DNA of 7,306 nt. It comes from Deltaproteobacteria bacterium. Its GTDB lineage: Bacteria > Bdellovibrionota > FAC87 > UBA2466. The DNA is taken from NCBI GenBank assembly GCA_013205415.1, contig JABMMY010000064.1:1-7306 (forward strand). The letters are read 5' to 3'. This document shows, in pieces, positions 1 through 5,729 of this stretch. Under the pieces are notes generated by a model that was not told the origin of the DNA, made no database searches, and saw nothing but the letters and a program-made list of their open reading frames with translations. A program made the translations under genes and the position numbers. The first letter of the stretch is position 1; the number at the start of each line of letters is the position of its first letter.

Positions 1-150
1 ACCTAAAGCATTAAGATTTTGCAAGAGGCTTGGCCAGAGCGAGGAACGGGAGGAAAAAGCACGGAGGCGATGCTAAAGGCATCGTCGAGTACTTTTTTCG
101 ACTGTGACGAAGCGCTGGTCAAGCCTCTTGCAAAATATTATGCTTTAGGT
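1..150. repeat. Long imperfect inverted repeat with internal hairpins
   Basis: Bases 1-32 are the reverse complement of 120-150 except for one extra base and one substitution. The pairing continues inward (GCCAG at 33-37 with CTGGT at 115-119, then CG at 40-41 with CG at 113-114 after a two-base bulge), giving a stem of nearly 40 pairs. Inside it are CGATGC/GCATCG (68-73 with 79-84, loop TAAAG) and GTCGA/TCGAC (84-88 with 98-102); these share base 84, so they may alternate. An open frame across 19-207 is best seen as a by-product of the palindrome. The size and symmetry suggest a small non-coding repeat or MITE-like element, or a cruciform or structured-RNA element. No transposase and no target duplication can be seen, and the left boundary may lie outside the window. 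Confidence 0.8.
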
Positions 151-167
151 CATGAAAGAGGTCTATT
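104..167 (-). repeat. Dispersed repeat module, copy in minus orientation
   Basis: Read on the minus strand, this stretch runs AATAGACCTCT, a short variable part, ACCTAAAGC, an AT-rich block, CTTGACC, then CGTCAC. The same blocks occur in the same order and at nearly the same spacing on the plus strand at 941-1003. The central part also matches 1-32 on the plus strand, so this copy forms the right arm of the long inverted repeat. It lies just upstream of the promoter of the outer-membrane protein gene. The function is unknown; a regulatory site or a non-autonomous mobile repeat are both possible. Confidence 0.7.
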
Positions 168-170
168 AGA

Positions 171-200
171 TTGCTTCGGGTTATCTCTCAGCTCTAGAAT
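171..200 (+). promoter_or_regulatory. Possible sigma70-type promoter of the outer-membrane protein gene
   Basis: TTGCTT (171-176) and TAGAAT (195-200) are separated by 18 bases; the second differs from TATAAT at one position. With the usual spacing, transcription would start at about base 207, which is the A of the ATG. No Shine-Dalgarno sequence precedes that ATG, so a leaderless message is possible. The -35 match is weak (three of six). Confidence 0.4.
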
Positions 201-206
201 AACTTA

Positions 207-932
207 ATGAGAGGATTCTTAGTTATTGTGTATGGCCTAGTTACGATTGGCCTGGTGTCGTCTTCGTTAGGCGCTCGCCTTCCTAAGGGATTAACCTCTA
301 GTGAACTGGATACCCTTATTCACATCTTAGGAACTGGAAATGTTACCAAGGTCATGAGGTCTGCAGAGGCCTATCCCCAATTTCCGGGAATTAAACTGTC
401 TCTTGAAACCACGCTTGTGCCCTCAGCTAATTTGAATACATTAGGAAATAGCTCGGCAAGCCTTCCCATTCTCATTCCCTCTCCTCGCCTCACCCTTACT
501 AAAGGATTGGGAATGAATTTTGAAGCGGCTATTAATTTTTCAACACCTGAACTTTTGCAAACGATCGCAACTCTAGGAGTTTTAGCCAAATGGACCCTCT
601 TAAATGAGAGTGACACCTTCGCTAGTAGTGCCATTTTTGGTAGCTACACTCGATTGAATGGATTTAATAATACCTTTACTGGAAATGATTTTGAGGTGGG
701 TTTTCTATCTAGCAAAGACTTTGTACGCCTGAAACCTTACCTAGGAATGGGGCTCATCTTAGCCAGTGCCACCGTTGCCAAATCTATCTCTCCTATAGCT
801 CAATCCGGAACCGCTTTGACACCTCATCTTTTTCTGGGTGCTGAAATTGAACTACCGATGACCATCGCACTACAACTAGACTTTACCGATTGGCTTCCCA
901 GTGGCTCTTTTTCCTTGGGGTATCGTTTTTAG
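207..932 (+). CDS. Predicted exported outer-membrane beta-barrel protein, unknown function
   Basis: The 241-residue product has a clear Sec signal peptide: Arg2, a hydrophobic core at residues 4-17, then SSSLGA with likely cleavage after Ala23. The mature part starts RLPKGLTSSELDTLIHILGTG. It continues with alternating polar and apolar stretches and many Gly and aromatic residues, and ends FSLGYRF. A terminal Phe after an aromatic-rich last strand is the usual recognition signal for outer-membrane barrel assembly. I found no catalytic motif. The start is fixed by an in-frame TAG at 195-197, makes the signal peptide complete, and has no Shine-Dalgarno sequence before it. The length suits a small barrel of roughly 8 to 12 strands (inference). 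The opening resembles, from memory, putative outer-membrane proteins of Bdellovibrio-like bacteria. The gene stands alone, convergent with the ATPase gene and flanked by facing copies of a repeat. The CDS is fairly sure and the barrel assignment moderately so; the role is unknown. Confidence 0.82.
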   Translation: MRGFLVIVYGLVTIGLVSSSLGARLPKGLTSSELDTLIHILGTGNVTKVMRSAEAYPQFPGIKLSLETTLVPSANLNTLGNSSASLPILIPSPRLTLTKGLGMNFEAAINFSTPELLQTIATLGVLAKWTLLNESDTFASSAIFGSYTRLNGFNNTFTGNDFEVGFLSSKDFVRLKPYLGMGLILASATVAKSISPIAQSGTALTPHLFLGAEIELPMTIALQLDFTDWLPSGSFSLGYRF

Positions 933-940
933 AGGATAAA

Positions 941-1003
941 AATAGACCTCTCTCGCCCACCTAAAGCGTTAAGATTTTTTTAAGTAGCCTTGACCTACGT
1001 CAC
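941..1003 (+). repeat. Dispersed repeat module, copy in plus orientation
   Basis: This stretch contains AATAGACCTCT (941-951), ACCTAAAGC (959-967), TTAAGATTTT (969-978), CCTTGACC (988-995) and CGTCAC (998-1003). The same blocks occur on the minus strand at 104-167, and the middle part on the plus strand at 1-32. It fills most of the gap between the convergent outer-membrane protein and ATPase genes. Bases 1004-1042 show nothing further. Neither strand has a convincing intrinsic terminator here: a five-pair AGAGG/CCTCT hairpin (931-935 with 947-951) has no T-run after it. Confidence 0.7.
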
Positions 1004-1042
1004 CTGTTTTCTAGCATTACCTTTTGCTTTAAATTTGAAGAA

Positions 1043-2365
1043 TTAGTTTTTCAGCGCCAAATGACTTAATTCTGGAAACCGATGGATTGCATAAAGCGGG
1101 AAATCGCACATAGATCCCTTCCTTGCGAAGTTTCGTAAGCTTGTGCGGCTTAGTACAGAAGAATTAAAATGGTCTGCGAAAACGTGTAGACTTTTCGCTT
1201 TGATGTTTACACCGGCTTTAACTTCAAGCGGAAAGATTTGCCCTCTATTTTCAACGACAAAATCTACCTCAGCTTGATTTCCACTTGTCCAATAGTACGG
1301 TTTAATATCAGCTTGAGATGACAGTTCCTCAGCAACAAAATTCTCCACAAAAGCGCCCTTAAATTCGGTAAATACACCCTCTCCGAGTACCACCGTTTGA
1401 GAAGATAATCGAGCCATTGCTCCCAAAAGACCAACATCGAGCATAAATAACTTAAATTGATTTCGACTGGCGTAACTCGCAAGAGGAATGCGGGCAGCAG
1501 ACAGATTTTCAACTTTAATCACAAGGCCAGCATCAATTAACCACTGCATTGCCGTCTTGTATTCACGTGCTCTCGCAGAACGAACTAGAGCTGAGAAGAT
1601 GAATCGACGGTTGTCTTTGGCGAGCTGGGAAGGAATATTTTCCCATAGGGTAAAGATTTTTTGAATATCATGGCCAGCGGCATGCTTCGAAATATCGAGC
1701 TGGTAGGCAGTCAAAATGTCTTTTTGAATTTTTCTTACTCCATCGAATTCGCGTGTCTCATTGAAATAAAATACAGCTTCCGGCATGCCACCTACAAAAA
1801 AATAGCTCTTCAATAGCTCATTTAAACGTTCATGGAATGGCGTCGGAAGAGGCGAAAAACCCGTTGTCTCTTCGACCATCTTAATTAGGTTACCTTCTCC
1901 GATCGCTTTCATAAATTCAAAAAAAGTGAGCGGATGCATATTTAAAAAATCCACTTTTCCAACGGGAAAGCCACTCTCCTTTGATATCTTGACGCCCAAA
2001 AGAGAACCGGCGGCTGCAATGTGATAGGTGGGGGCTTTTTCGCAAAAATACTTTAAAGCCGTAAGAGCACGCGGGCACTCCTGAATCTCATCAAACACGA
2101 TGAGCGTCTCTCCCGGGGTCACTTTTTGGCGAAAAAAGATACCCAGCTTTTCAATGAGTGAATGAGGATCTAGCTTTCCATCGAAAAAACCCTTCGCTTC
2201 CGGGTGCTCTTCAAAATTTACAAAAAGTCCATTTTCAAATTTTTCCTCTTTAAGCCAGTTTAGAGCATAGGTCTTGCCAACCTGACGCGCCCCCATCAAA
2301 ACCAATGGTTTCCGTCGTTTCGATTTCTTCCAAGACACAAGCTCGTCAAAGATTCTTCTTTCCAC
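1043..2365 (-). CDS. AAA-family ATPase with DUF4143-type C-terminal domain
   Basis: The 440-residue protein belongs to the widespread AAA_14/DUF4143 group. Residues 1 to about 150 form the P-loop ATPase: Walker A GARQVGKT (25-32), Walker B LIVFDEIQ (88-95, with Asp92 and Glu93) and AAGSLLG (118-124), the region expected to hold sensor 1. The C-terminal part (about 200-400) matches DUF4143 and contains AEVDFVV (365-371) and LEVKAG (380-385). This D...ExK pattern is typical of the PD-(D/E)XK-like fold seen in these proteins. No membrane segment or signal peptide is present, so it should be cytoplasmic. The start is GTG, supported by a GAGGTGAG ribosome-binding site (2369-2376). The length is normal for the family and the motifs look intact. 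Cellular roles of this family are mostly unproven; members are scattered accessory genes, and guesses include DNA-related or defence functions. A CRP-type site upstream suggests its own regulated promoter. No antitoxin-like partner gene is visible. Confidence 0.93.
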   Translation of the reverse strand: MERRIFDELVSWKKSKRRKPLVLMGARQVGKTYALNWLKEEKFENGLFVNFEEHPEAKGFFDGKLDPHSLIEKLGIFFRQKVTPGETLIVFDEIQECPRALTALKYFCEKAPTYHIAAAGSLLGVKISKESGFPVGKVDFLNMHPLTFFEFMKAIGEGNLIKMVEETTGFSPLPTPFHERLNELLKSYFFVGGMPEAVFYFNETREFDGVRKIQKDILTAYQLDISKHAAGHDIQKIFTLWENIPSQLAKDNRRFIFSALVRSARAREYKTAMQWLIDAGLVIKVENLSAARIPLASYASRNQFKLFMLDVGLLGAMARLSSQTVVLGEGVFTEFKGAFVENFVAEELSSQADIKPYYWTSGNQAEVDFVVENRGQIFPLEVKAGVNIKAKSLHVFADHFNSSVLSRTSLRNFARKGSMCDFPLYAIHRFPELSHLALKN

Positions 2366-2368
2366 CCG

Positions 2369-2376
2369 CTCACCTC
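2369..2376 (-). promoter_or_regulatory. Shine-Dalgarno sequence deciding the GTG start of the ATPase
   Basis: On the minus strand GAGGTGAG ends three bases before the GTG at 2365-2363, and its AGGTG core is five bases away. It selects this GTG; the only nearby ATG (2379-2377) runs into a TGA two codons later. Confidence 0.75.
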
Positions 2377-2385
2377 ATACCTAGG

Positions 2386-2394
2386 ATAATATCA
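2386..2394 (-). promoter_or_regulatory. Extended -10 promoter element of the ATPase gene
   Basis: On the minus strand TGATATTAT fits the extended -10 pattern TGnTATAAT with one mismatch. It predicts a transcript start near 2379 and a leader of about 14 bases carrying the ribosome-binding site. At the -35 position (2409-2414, CAGTAT) there is almost no match, as is usual for activator-dependent promoters. The call rests on pattern and spacing only. Confidence 0.5.
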
Positions 2395-2412
2395 CGTTAT
2401 TCATGGGTATAC

Positions 2413-2428
2413 TGTGATTTTATTCACA
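2413..2428. promoter_or_regulatory. CRP-type operator (TGTGA-N6-TCACA)
   Basis: TGTGATTTTATTCACA has both half-sites of the classic CRP (cAMP receptor protein) consensus without mismatch. Its centre, 2420.5, lies at -41.5 relative to the transcript start predicted from the -10 element of the ATPase gene, exactly the class II activator position. FNR-type half-sites (TTGAT/ATCAA) do not fit. The regulator in this organism is unknown; any CRP/FNR-superfamily member with E. coli-like specificity could bind. Confidence 0.6.
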
Positions 2429-2523
2429 TATTCGGCACGATGAGACATTGGCACTTTAATACGGTTTACCTGCGAATTAATGGAAAAGATGACTCTACAA
2501 TTCCGTTTTTTTATCAGGTGCAC

Positions 2524-2549
2524 TTGGGGAACAGGAATTTTCTCCCCAA
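2524..2549. repeat. Small inverted repeat in the nuoN-ATPase gap
   Basis: TTGGGGA (2524-2530) and TCCCCAA (2543-2549) can form a seven-pair stem with a 12-base loop. Just to the right, GAGGaCTA (2556-2563) pairs with TAGCCTC (2570-2576) with one bulged A. Neither is followed by a T-run on either strand, so they are not obvious terminators. Together with the larger palindrome at 2604-2642 they make this gene-free stretch unusually rich in hairpins. Confidence 0.45.
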
Positions 2550-2603
2550 AGCCCCGAGGACTAGGGTATTAGCCTCTAGGAATGCTCCAAGACCCGCATC
2601 AAT

Positions 2604-2642
2604 ATGTCGAATTATTGCAGTGTCACTGCAGGAATTCGACAT
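2604..2642. repeat. 39-bp near-perfect palindrome downstream of nuoN
   Basis: ATGTCGAATT (2604-2613) pairs with AATTCGACAT (2633-2642), and GCAGTG (2617-2622) with CACTGC (2624-2629), all around the central T2623. Of 19 opposed positions 17 are complementary. It lies 43 bases beyond the nuoN stop codon, but neither strand has a T-run after it, so a standard Rho-independent terminator is not supported. It could be a 3' stabilising hairpin or processing site of the nuo message, a binding site for a dimeric protein, or a recombination or cruciform element. Confidence 0.75.
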
Positions 2643-2684
2643 TGTTACTTTTGGGTTGGGATCTATTAACAAGACAGAATTTAA

Positions 2685-4169
2685 TTAAATTCCAAGCCGA
2701 TTAGGAAATAGTGCAAAGAAGAACATTAAAAAAGCACAGGCAATAATACAGAATAAAAACGAACCCTTTTTAATAGGTAAAACTATTTTTTGACTAGGCT
2801 CTGTCATAAATAAAGCTACGATGATTCTTAAATAGTAATACACGCCTATCACACTGCTTAAGACTGCCAACACCACAAGGGTCGTATGACCCGCTCGAAT
2901 GGCATCTACAAATAATAGATACTTTCCTAAAAACCCAGCGGTGGGAGGGATTCCTGCTGCAGATAATACAAATACGGTTAAGCATAATCCCAATATAGGA
3001 TTAGAAAATCCCATCCCTTCAATATTAGAAATGTCGGCACTCCCAAATTCTTTTTCAATCAGGGCTAAAATTCCAAACACACCTAAAAACATAAACCCAT
3101 AAACCACTAAATAGTAAAAAATACTTTGGTGATTAATAACGCTTCCTACTTTAGAAACGGAAATGAGGCCCAACACTAAATACCCTGCGTGAGCAATACT
3201 GGAATAGGCAAAAAGTCTTTTCAAATTTCTCTGTTGCAATGCCGCTAAATTTCCAACAAACATTGTGACCACCGATAGGGTTCCTAAAATAGAGGTCCAA
3301 TGTGAGGAAATAGGGCCTAACATTCCCCACCACAATCTTAAGGCAAGACCAAATCCCGCAAGCTTAATTGCGCTTCCCATAAAACCTGTAATCGGCGTAG
3401 GGGCCCCCACATACACATCTGGAAGCCACATGTGAAATGGCACCAACCCTATTTTAAATCCTATCGCAACAATAAATAGGGCCGAGGCCGCTAAAACTAA
3501 AATGCCACTTGAGGTTTCTCCTCCCAAAGGCGCCCGTAGAAAACTAGAAATTTGACCCAACTGCAAAGTCCCGGTGTAGGAGTAAAGAAGGGCAATAGAA
3601 AACAATAATAGCACCGACGCAAAGGACCCAAATAAAAAATACTTTAGCGAAGCTTCGGCACTAAAATGTTTTCCCTTTTCAATTCCTACCAAAACATAGG
3701 TGGGTAGTGACATTAATTCTAAAGCCATGAACACCATAAGAAGACTATTAGCAGAGACTAACAGCATCATGCCCGCCGCAATAAACTGAATTAAAATTAA
3801 GATCTCAGGCAAATCTTCCGATTCCTGAAAATAGGATTCCACAAAAACAAAGCCGATAAATGAAAAGGCCCCAATGGCCCAATACCAGGCCAGGGTAATC
3901 TCATCTAGATTATAGGAATTTATAAACTCACCTAACCAAGCCTCATGAACTCCCAAGGCTGCATTAGAAAAAACTAAGAGAGAGGACGATTTAAAAAGAT
4001 AGCAGGTGGCTGCAATCGCACCTATGGGCCCTAGAATACCCAAAAGATTGGAGAGGGGCCTCAACGAAGGCCGTTTGATACACTCTATGATTATTAAAAG
4101 TAGTGCCGATAAAACAAAGGCCATCACCGGTAATATTGGAATTAAAAAGTTATCGATGACCGTGTTCAT
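2685..4169 (-). CDS. nuoN: NADH-quinone oxidoreductase subunit N
   Basis: NuoN is one of the three antiporter-like subunits in the membrane arm of complex I; it helps turn NADH:quinone electron transfer into proton pumping across the inner membrane. The 494-residue sequence is almost entirely hydrophobic, with about 14 transmembrane helices, close to the usual family length. Signature parts are MALELMSLPTYVLVG with Glu151, AEASLKYF with Lys176, GFKIGLVPFHMWLPDVYVGAP with Lys239 and His246, Lys269 in the next helix, SSIAHAGYLVLG, and GIPPTAGFLGKYLLF with Lys416. These correspond to the functional residues E133, K158, K217, H224, K247 and K395 of E. coli NuoN. The ATG overlaps the nuoM stop as ATGA, so translation is probably coupled. 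It is the last nuo gene seen here, as in most nuoA-N operons. Nothing in it looks damaged. Confidence 0.97.
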   Translation of the reverse strand: MNTVIDNFLIPILPVMAFVLSALLLIIIECIKRPSLRPLSNLLGILGPIGAIAATCYLFKSSSLLVFSNAALGVHEAWLGEFINSYNLDEITLAWYWAIGAFSFIGFVFVESYFQESEDLPEILILIQFIAAGMMLLVSANSLLMVFMALELMSLPTYVLVGIEKGKHFSAEASLKYFLFGSFASVLLLFSIALLYSYTGTLQLGQISSFLRAPLGGETSSGILVLAASALFIVAIGFKIGLVPFHMWLPDVYVGAPTPITGFMGSAIKLAGFGLALRLWWGMLGPISSHWTSILGTLSVVTMFVGNLAALQQRNLKRLFAYSSIAHAGYLVLGLISVSKVGSVINHQSIFYYLVVYGFMFLGVFGILALIEKEFGSADISNIEGMGFSNPILGLCLTVFVLSAAGIPPTAGFLGKYLLFVDAIRAGHTTLVVLAVLSSVIGVYYYLRIIVALFMTEPSQKIVLPIKKGSFLFCIIACAFLMFFFALFPNRLGI

Positions 4170-5728
4170 ACCTTTTTATCCCGCTTTGTATTCCGCTTTA
4201 TATTCATTGTGGTCACACCGGTTTTAACCGTGGTTTTTTCAAGGGCATTTTTCCAAAAGCTATCAAGCGCTGGATTAATTTTTCTTAGTAGAACATTAGG
4301 CCCGATCCCTAAAACTAAAATGATAATGGTAATGGGAACTAAACTTGCCCAATCTCTAAAGGATAGATCCTTTAAGTTTTTATTTTCTCCTGAGGTCACC
4401 GGCCCAAAAAGCACCTGGCGTATCATCACCAATAAATAAAGGGCACCAAAAAGTGCGGCACTCACTGCAATGTAAGCCCACATGGGTTTAGCTTTAAAGG
4501 AACCCAAAAGAATTAAGAACTCGCCGACAAAACCATTTAATCCCGGCACCGCCATACTAGAGCAGGCCACAAAAACTAAAAAGAGGGCATACCGAGGCAT
4601 GACCGCAGCTAACCCCCCAAAATCTTCAAACTGTCGACTATGGCGTCTCTCATAGAGCATTCCTACCAATAAAAATAGGGCCCCACTAGAAACACCATGA
4701 TTAACGACCTGAAGCACACTACCCGTTAACCCTTCGCGATTTAAAGCACACAAACCCAAGACCACAAAGCCTAAGTGACTGACGGAAGAATAGGCGACCA
4801 GTTTTTTCATGTCGGTCTGTTGAAAGGCCACCCATGCCCCATAAACAATTCCGATTAAACTTAAAGTAGAAAGGATGGGAATAAATTTCACAAACGCTTC
4901 AGGACAAAAAGGGATGGAAAATCTCATCAGTCCATAGGTTCCCATTTTTAATAACACCGCCGCCAAAATAACACTGGCTCCTGTAGGGGCTTGAACGTGA
5001 GCATCCGGTAACCACGTATGAAAAGGGAAAAGCGGAACCTTAATCAAGAAGGCTAGGGTAAATCCCCAGAAAACAAAATCCTGGGATGAAAACCCCATAA
5101 AAACAGGAGTTCCAGAAAATAATACTTTAGAAAACTGTGCGATTTCACCCGTAAAAAAGCCAAATTGTGTCTGATGGGCCAAAAACATCCATAGAATAGC
5201 CACCAACATCAAAATACTGCCGGTGAAGGTGAACATGAAAAATTTTAGTGCCGCATAGATACGATTCTGACTCCCCCACACGCCTATTAATAAAATCATG
5301 GGAATCAACATGAGCTCCCAAAAAACATAGAACAGAAAAATATCGGTCGCTAGAAAGGTGCCGGTCATCGCAAAATCGAGAACTAAAAAACAGACCGCAA
5401 AGGCTCGTAACCGTCGCTCCTCTCCCCAGCTAGCCAAAATAGCAATCGGCATCATTATTTTAGTGAGAAGAATTAAAGGAAAACTTAAACCATCGATCGC
5501 CAATCCAAATTTAATTCCGTAGGTAGGAATCCAAGGTAAAGCCCACGCTAGTTGCATTTTATCGGAATCGGCCCCTTCAAAGGTTTGATATAACAATACG
5601 GCCAATCCCACTCCTACTAAAGTAGTTACAAGAGAGATTCCCTTGGCTAGTCGAGAGGGAAGCAACACGCAGACCGCGGCCCCTACTAAGGGAATAAAAA
5701 GTAAAAGTGCTAACAAGGAACTGTTCAC
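4166..5728 (-). CDS. nuoM: NADH-quinone oxidoreductase subunit M
   Basis: NuoM is the middle antiporter-like subunit of the complex I membrane arm, between NuoL and NuoN. The 520 residues hold about 14 transmembrane helices. Diagnostic parts are LAIDGLSFPLILLT (76-89), FYVFWELMLIPMILLIGVWG with Glu138, LAFLIKVPLFPFHTWLPDAH with Lys230, VILAAVLLKMGTYGLMRF with Lys261, YSSVSHLGFVVLG with His318, QVVNHGVSSGALFLLVG with His344, and LNGFVGEFLIL with Glu403. They match the proton-path residues of E. coli NuoM (E144, K234, K265, H322, H348, E407). The start is GTG, one base after the nuoL stop. A GGGTGA at 5735-5740, inside the end of nuoL, is a good ribosome-binding site six bases away. The C-terminus ends in a very basic tail (about 505-520) with a KRNT-KRDK repeat. 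The family's usual length is about 500, so the tail is a small extension. Confidence 0.97.
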   Translation of the reverse strand: MNSSLLALLLFIPLVGAAVCVLLPSRLAKGISLVTTLVGVGLAVLLYQTFEGADSDKMQLAWALPWIPTYGIKFGLAIDGLSFPLILLTKIMMPIAILASWGEERRLRAFAVCFLVLDFAMTGTFLATDIFLFYVFWELMLIPMILLIGVWGSQNRIYAALKFFMFTFTGSILMLVAILWMFLAHQTQFGFFTGEIAQFSKVLFSGTPVFMGFSSQDFVFWGFTLAFLIKVPLFPFHTWLPDAHVQAPTGASVILAAVLLKMGTYGLMRFSIPFCPEAFVKFIPILSTLSLIGIVYGAWVAFQQTDMKKLVAYSSVSHLGFVVLGLCALNREGLTGSVLQVVNHGVSSGALFLLVGMLYERRHSRQFEDFGGLAAVMPRYALFLVFVACSSMAVPGLNGFVGEFLILLGSFKAKPMWAYIAVSAALFGALYLLVMIRQVLFGPVTSGENKNLKDLSFRDWASLVPITIIILVLGIGPNVLLRKINPALDSFWKNALEKTTVKTGVTTMNIKRNTKRDKKV

Positions 5729-5729
5729 T

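Noticed and set aside
1..150. Integron attC site
   Set aside because: The ends are ACCTAAAGC/GCTTTAGGT and lack the AAC/GTT core (RYYYAAC and GTTRRRY boxes) needed for integrase cleavage; no integrase is present.
19..207. Small plus-strand open frame of 62 codons
   Set aside because: It lies across the long palindrome, has no ribosome-binding site and resembles no protein I know; the inverted repeat explains the open frame.
931..951. Intrinsic terminator after the outer-membrane gene
   Set aside because: The stem AGAGG/CCTCT has only five pairs, an 11-base loop and no T-run on the plus strand.
961..995. Sigma28 (flagellar) promoter in the repeat module
   Set aside because: TAAAG and TTAAG are present, but nothing like GCCGATAA occurs at the required distance in any copy.
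1000..1040. Fourth repeat arm (TGCTTTAAAT at 1025-1034)
   Set aside because: Only a short AT-rich match to TGCTTTAGGT, without the neighbouring blocks.
2445..2466. Sigma54 promoter (TTGGCAC)
   Set aside because: The -24 part fits, but at the -12 position there is TACGG instead of TTGCA, and no gene follows.
2305..2688. Plus-strand open frame of 127 codons over the nuoN-ATPase gap
   Set aside because: It starts inside the ATPase gene on the opposite strand, runs through the CRP-type site and the palindromes, and its product looks like random sequence.
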